Source: JAIBAI01 sp044238875 (GTDB lineage: Bacteria > Bacteroidota > Bacteroidia > M30B66). Taken from it: DNA of 6,700 nucleotides. This document shows positions 5,667-6,700 of the stretch, piece after piece. Below the pieces are notes generated by a model. That model worked only from the letters and a program-made list of their open reading frames with translations, had not been told where the DNA came from and searched no databases. The position numbers and the translations under genes were made by a program. The stretch covers positions 1-6,700 of the forward strand of contig JBIICM010000143.1 of the NCBI GenBank assembly GCA_044238875.1, written 5' to 3'. How positions within the stretch are numbered: the first letter of the stretch is position 1; every line of letters starts with the position of its first letter.

Positions 5667-6700
5667 ATGAAAAATTACAGCAGCACTGAGCCGCTCTACC
5701 TTGACCATAACTCAACCACCCCTGTTGATGCGCTGGTGCTTGAGCAGATGCTACCCTGGTTCAGCCGGCATTTCGGGAATGCATCCAGCAGCCTGCATGC
5801 TTTCGGCTGGCGGGCAGCTGAAGTGGTAAAAATAGCAAGGGAACAAACCGCTGCGCTGATCGGAGCTGAGCCCGGGGAAATTTATTTTACCTCAGGTGCG
5901 ACCGAATCGCTGAACCTTGCGATAAAAGGCCTTTTCGAAACATCCGCTGCCGAACGCAGACAGATCCTTTCCTACCCTACTGAACACAGGGCTGTGCTTG
6001 ACACTTTGCGCTACCTTGAGAAAAAGGGCGCAGAAATAATAATGGCCGGAGTGAACGAACAGGGATTGCCTGATACCGAAGCACTCAGGAAAGCTACAGG
6101 CCGGCAGACGCTGGCCGTAGTGGCCATGCTGGCCAACAATGAAACCGGTGTACTGTTTCCCGCAGGTGAAATAGGCGCAATTGCACGGGAAGCAGGAGCG
6201 GTTTATATCTGTGATGCCACCCAGGCCTGCGGCAAGGTGCATGTAAACGTTCAGGAAATTCAGGCAGACCTTTTAGCCCTGTCGGCGCATAAATTTTATG
6301 GACCCAAAGGCATCGGAGCCCTGTTTGTGCGCAGGAAAAATCCGCGTATCCGGCTGAACCCCCAGGTACATGGCGGCGGGCATGAAAACGGAATCCGTTC
6401 GGGTACGCTGAATGTTCCCGGCATTGTGGGACTTGGAGCGGCAGCAGAACTCGCCGCAAAAGGGCCTGGCAGGTATCTTTCCGTTCAGGCTGAACGCAAT
6501 GCGCTGGAAAATTTTCTGCTGCAGTCGGGTGCGGTTGTCAATGGCTCAGGTGCTCACGTTTTGCCCAATACCATCAATTTCAGATTTCCCGGTCTGGATG
6601 CAGCCCGTCTGATTGCTGCGCTGCCTGAGCTGGCGCTTTCAAACGGCTCTGCTTGCTCCTCAGCTTCAGGAGAACCCTCGCATGTTTTGCTGGCCATGGG
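5667..6700 (+). CDS. Cysteine desulfurase, IscS/NifS family (group I), 3'-truncated by the window edge
   Basis: This PLP enzyme removes sulfur from L-cysteine as an enzyme-bound persulfide and passes it on for Fe-S cluster assembly and tRNA thiolation in the cytoplasm. The frame is open from the ATG to the window end (344 codons plus 2 bases). An in-frame TGA at 5655-5657 makes ATG 5667 the first possible ATG start. The class V aminotransferase signs are in order: LDHNSTTP (12-19), TSGATES (75-81), TEH with the PLP-stacking H107, NNETG (157-161), D183 and Q186 in DATQACGK, the Schiff-base lysine K209 in SAHKFYGPKGIG, RSGT (244-247), and the catalytic C330 in NGSACSSASGEPS. That C330 loop is the group I (IscS/NifS) type rather than SufS. 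Roughly 35-60 C-terminal residues should lie beyond the edge. It is divergent from ispG across 181 bp. No exact TAnnTTTG was found upstream; TACTTTTC at 5591-5598 has one mismatch. Confidence 0.95.
   Translation, partial: MKNYSSTEPLYLDHNSTTPVDALVLEQMLPWFSRHFGNASSSLHAFGWRAAEVVKIAREQTAALIGAEPGEIYFTSGATESLNLAIKGLFETSAAERRQILSYPTEHRAVLDTLRYLEKKGAEIIMAGVNEQGLPDTEALRKATGRQTLAVVAMLANNETGVLFPAGEIGAIAREAGAVYICDATQACGKVHVNVQEIQADLLALSAHKFYGPKGIGALFVRRKNPRIRLNPQVHGGGHENGIRSGTLNVPGIVGLGAAAELAAKGPGRYLSVQAERNALENFLLQSGAVVNGSGAHVLPNTINFRFPGLDAARLIAALPELALSNGSACSSASGEPSHVLLAM

Noticed and set aside
6412..6612. Open frame on the + strand inside the cysteine desulfurase region, plus long - strand frames at 5892-6459
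   Set aside because: All overlap the cysteine desulfurase, whose catalytic motifs continue in one frame from 5667 to the window end. The other frames show no recognisable domain.

Overview
The window looks like a chromosomal piece of a Bacteroidota (Bacteroidetes) genome. The grounds are an extended, three-domain form of IspG, no visible Shine-Dalgarno sequences ahead of the genes, and matches to the Bacteroidetes -7 promoter element TAnnTTTG immediately upstream of two genes. Genus or species cannot be read from the sequence.

Left part (1-2567, + strand): the 3' end of a surface-polysaccharide or nucleotide-sugar gene cluster. Three genes are packed 1 and 16 bp apart: a Gfo/Idh/MocA sugar oxidoreductase (cut by the left edge), an extended SDR nucleotide-sugar epimerase/dehydratase, and a family 2 glycosyltransferase of the polyprenyl-phosphate type with two C-terminal membrane helices. 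A plausible division of labour is that the first two shape a sugar nucleotide and the third loads a sugar onto the lipid carrier. The actual sugar cannot be deduced. After a 187-bp gap with its own promoter candidate comes a stand-alone class I SAM methyltransferase (2755-3465), probably acting on the same kind of product or on a small metabolite.

Right part (3548-6700): housekeeping genes of visibly higher GC. ispG lies on the - strand, convergent with the methyltransferase, and encodes the Fe-S enzyme of the penultimate MEP isoprenoid step. Divergent from it is a group I (IscS/NifS-type) cysteine desulfurase, complete at its start but cut by the right edge at 344 residues. A desulfurase that supplies sulfur for Fe-S clusters beside an Fe-S enzyme is a sensible pairing, but the link is only inferred.

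No phage, transposon, CRISPR, RNA gene or defence system is visible, and I do not see an undescribed multi-gene system. The most unusual signals are small: a well-formed terminator-like hairpin with a T8 tract inside ispG on its own sense strand, whose T tract is also a correctly phased -1 slippery heptamer; a second terminator-like hairpin inside the methyltransferase, oriented to stop transcripts running out of ispG; and promoter elements so close to the start codons of the methyltransferase and ispG that their mRNAs may be nearly leaderless.
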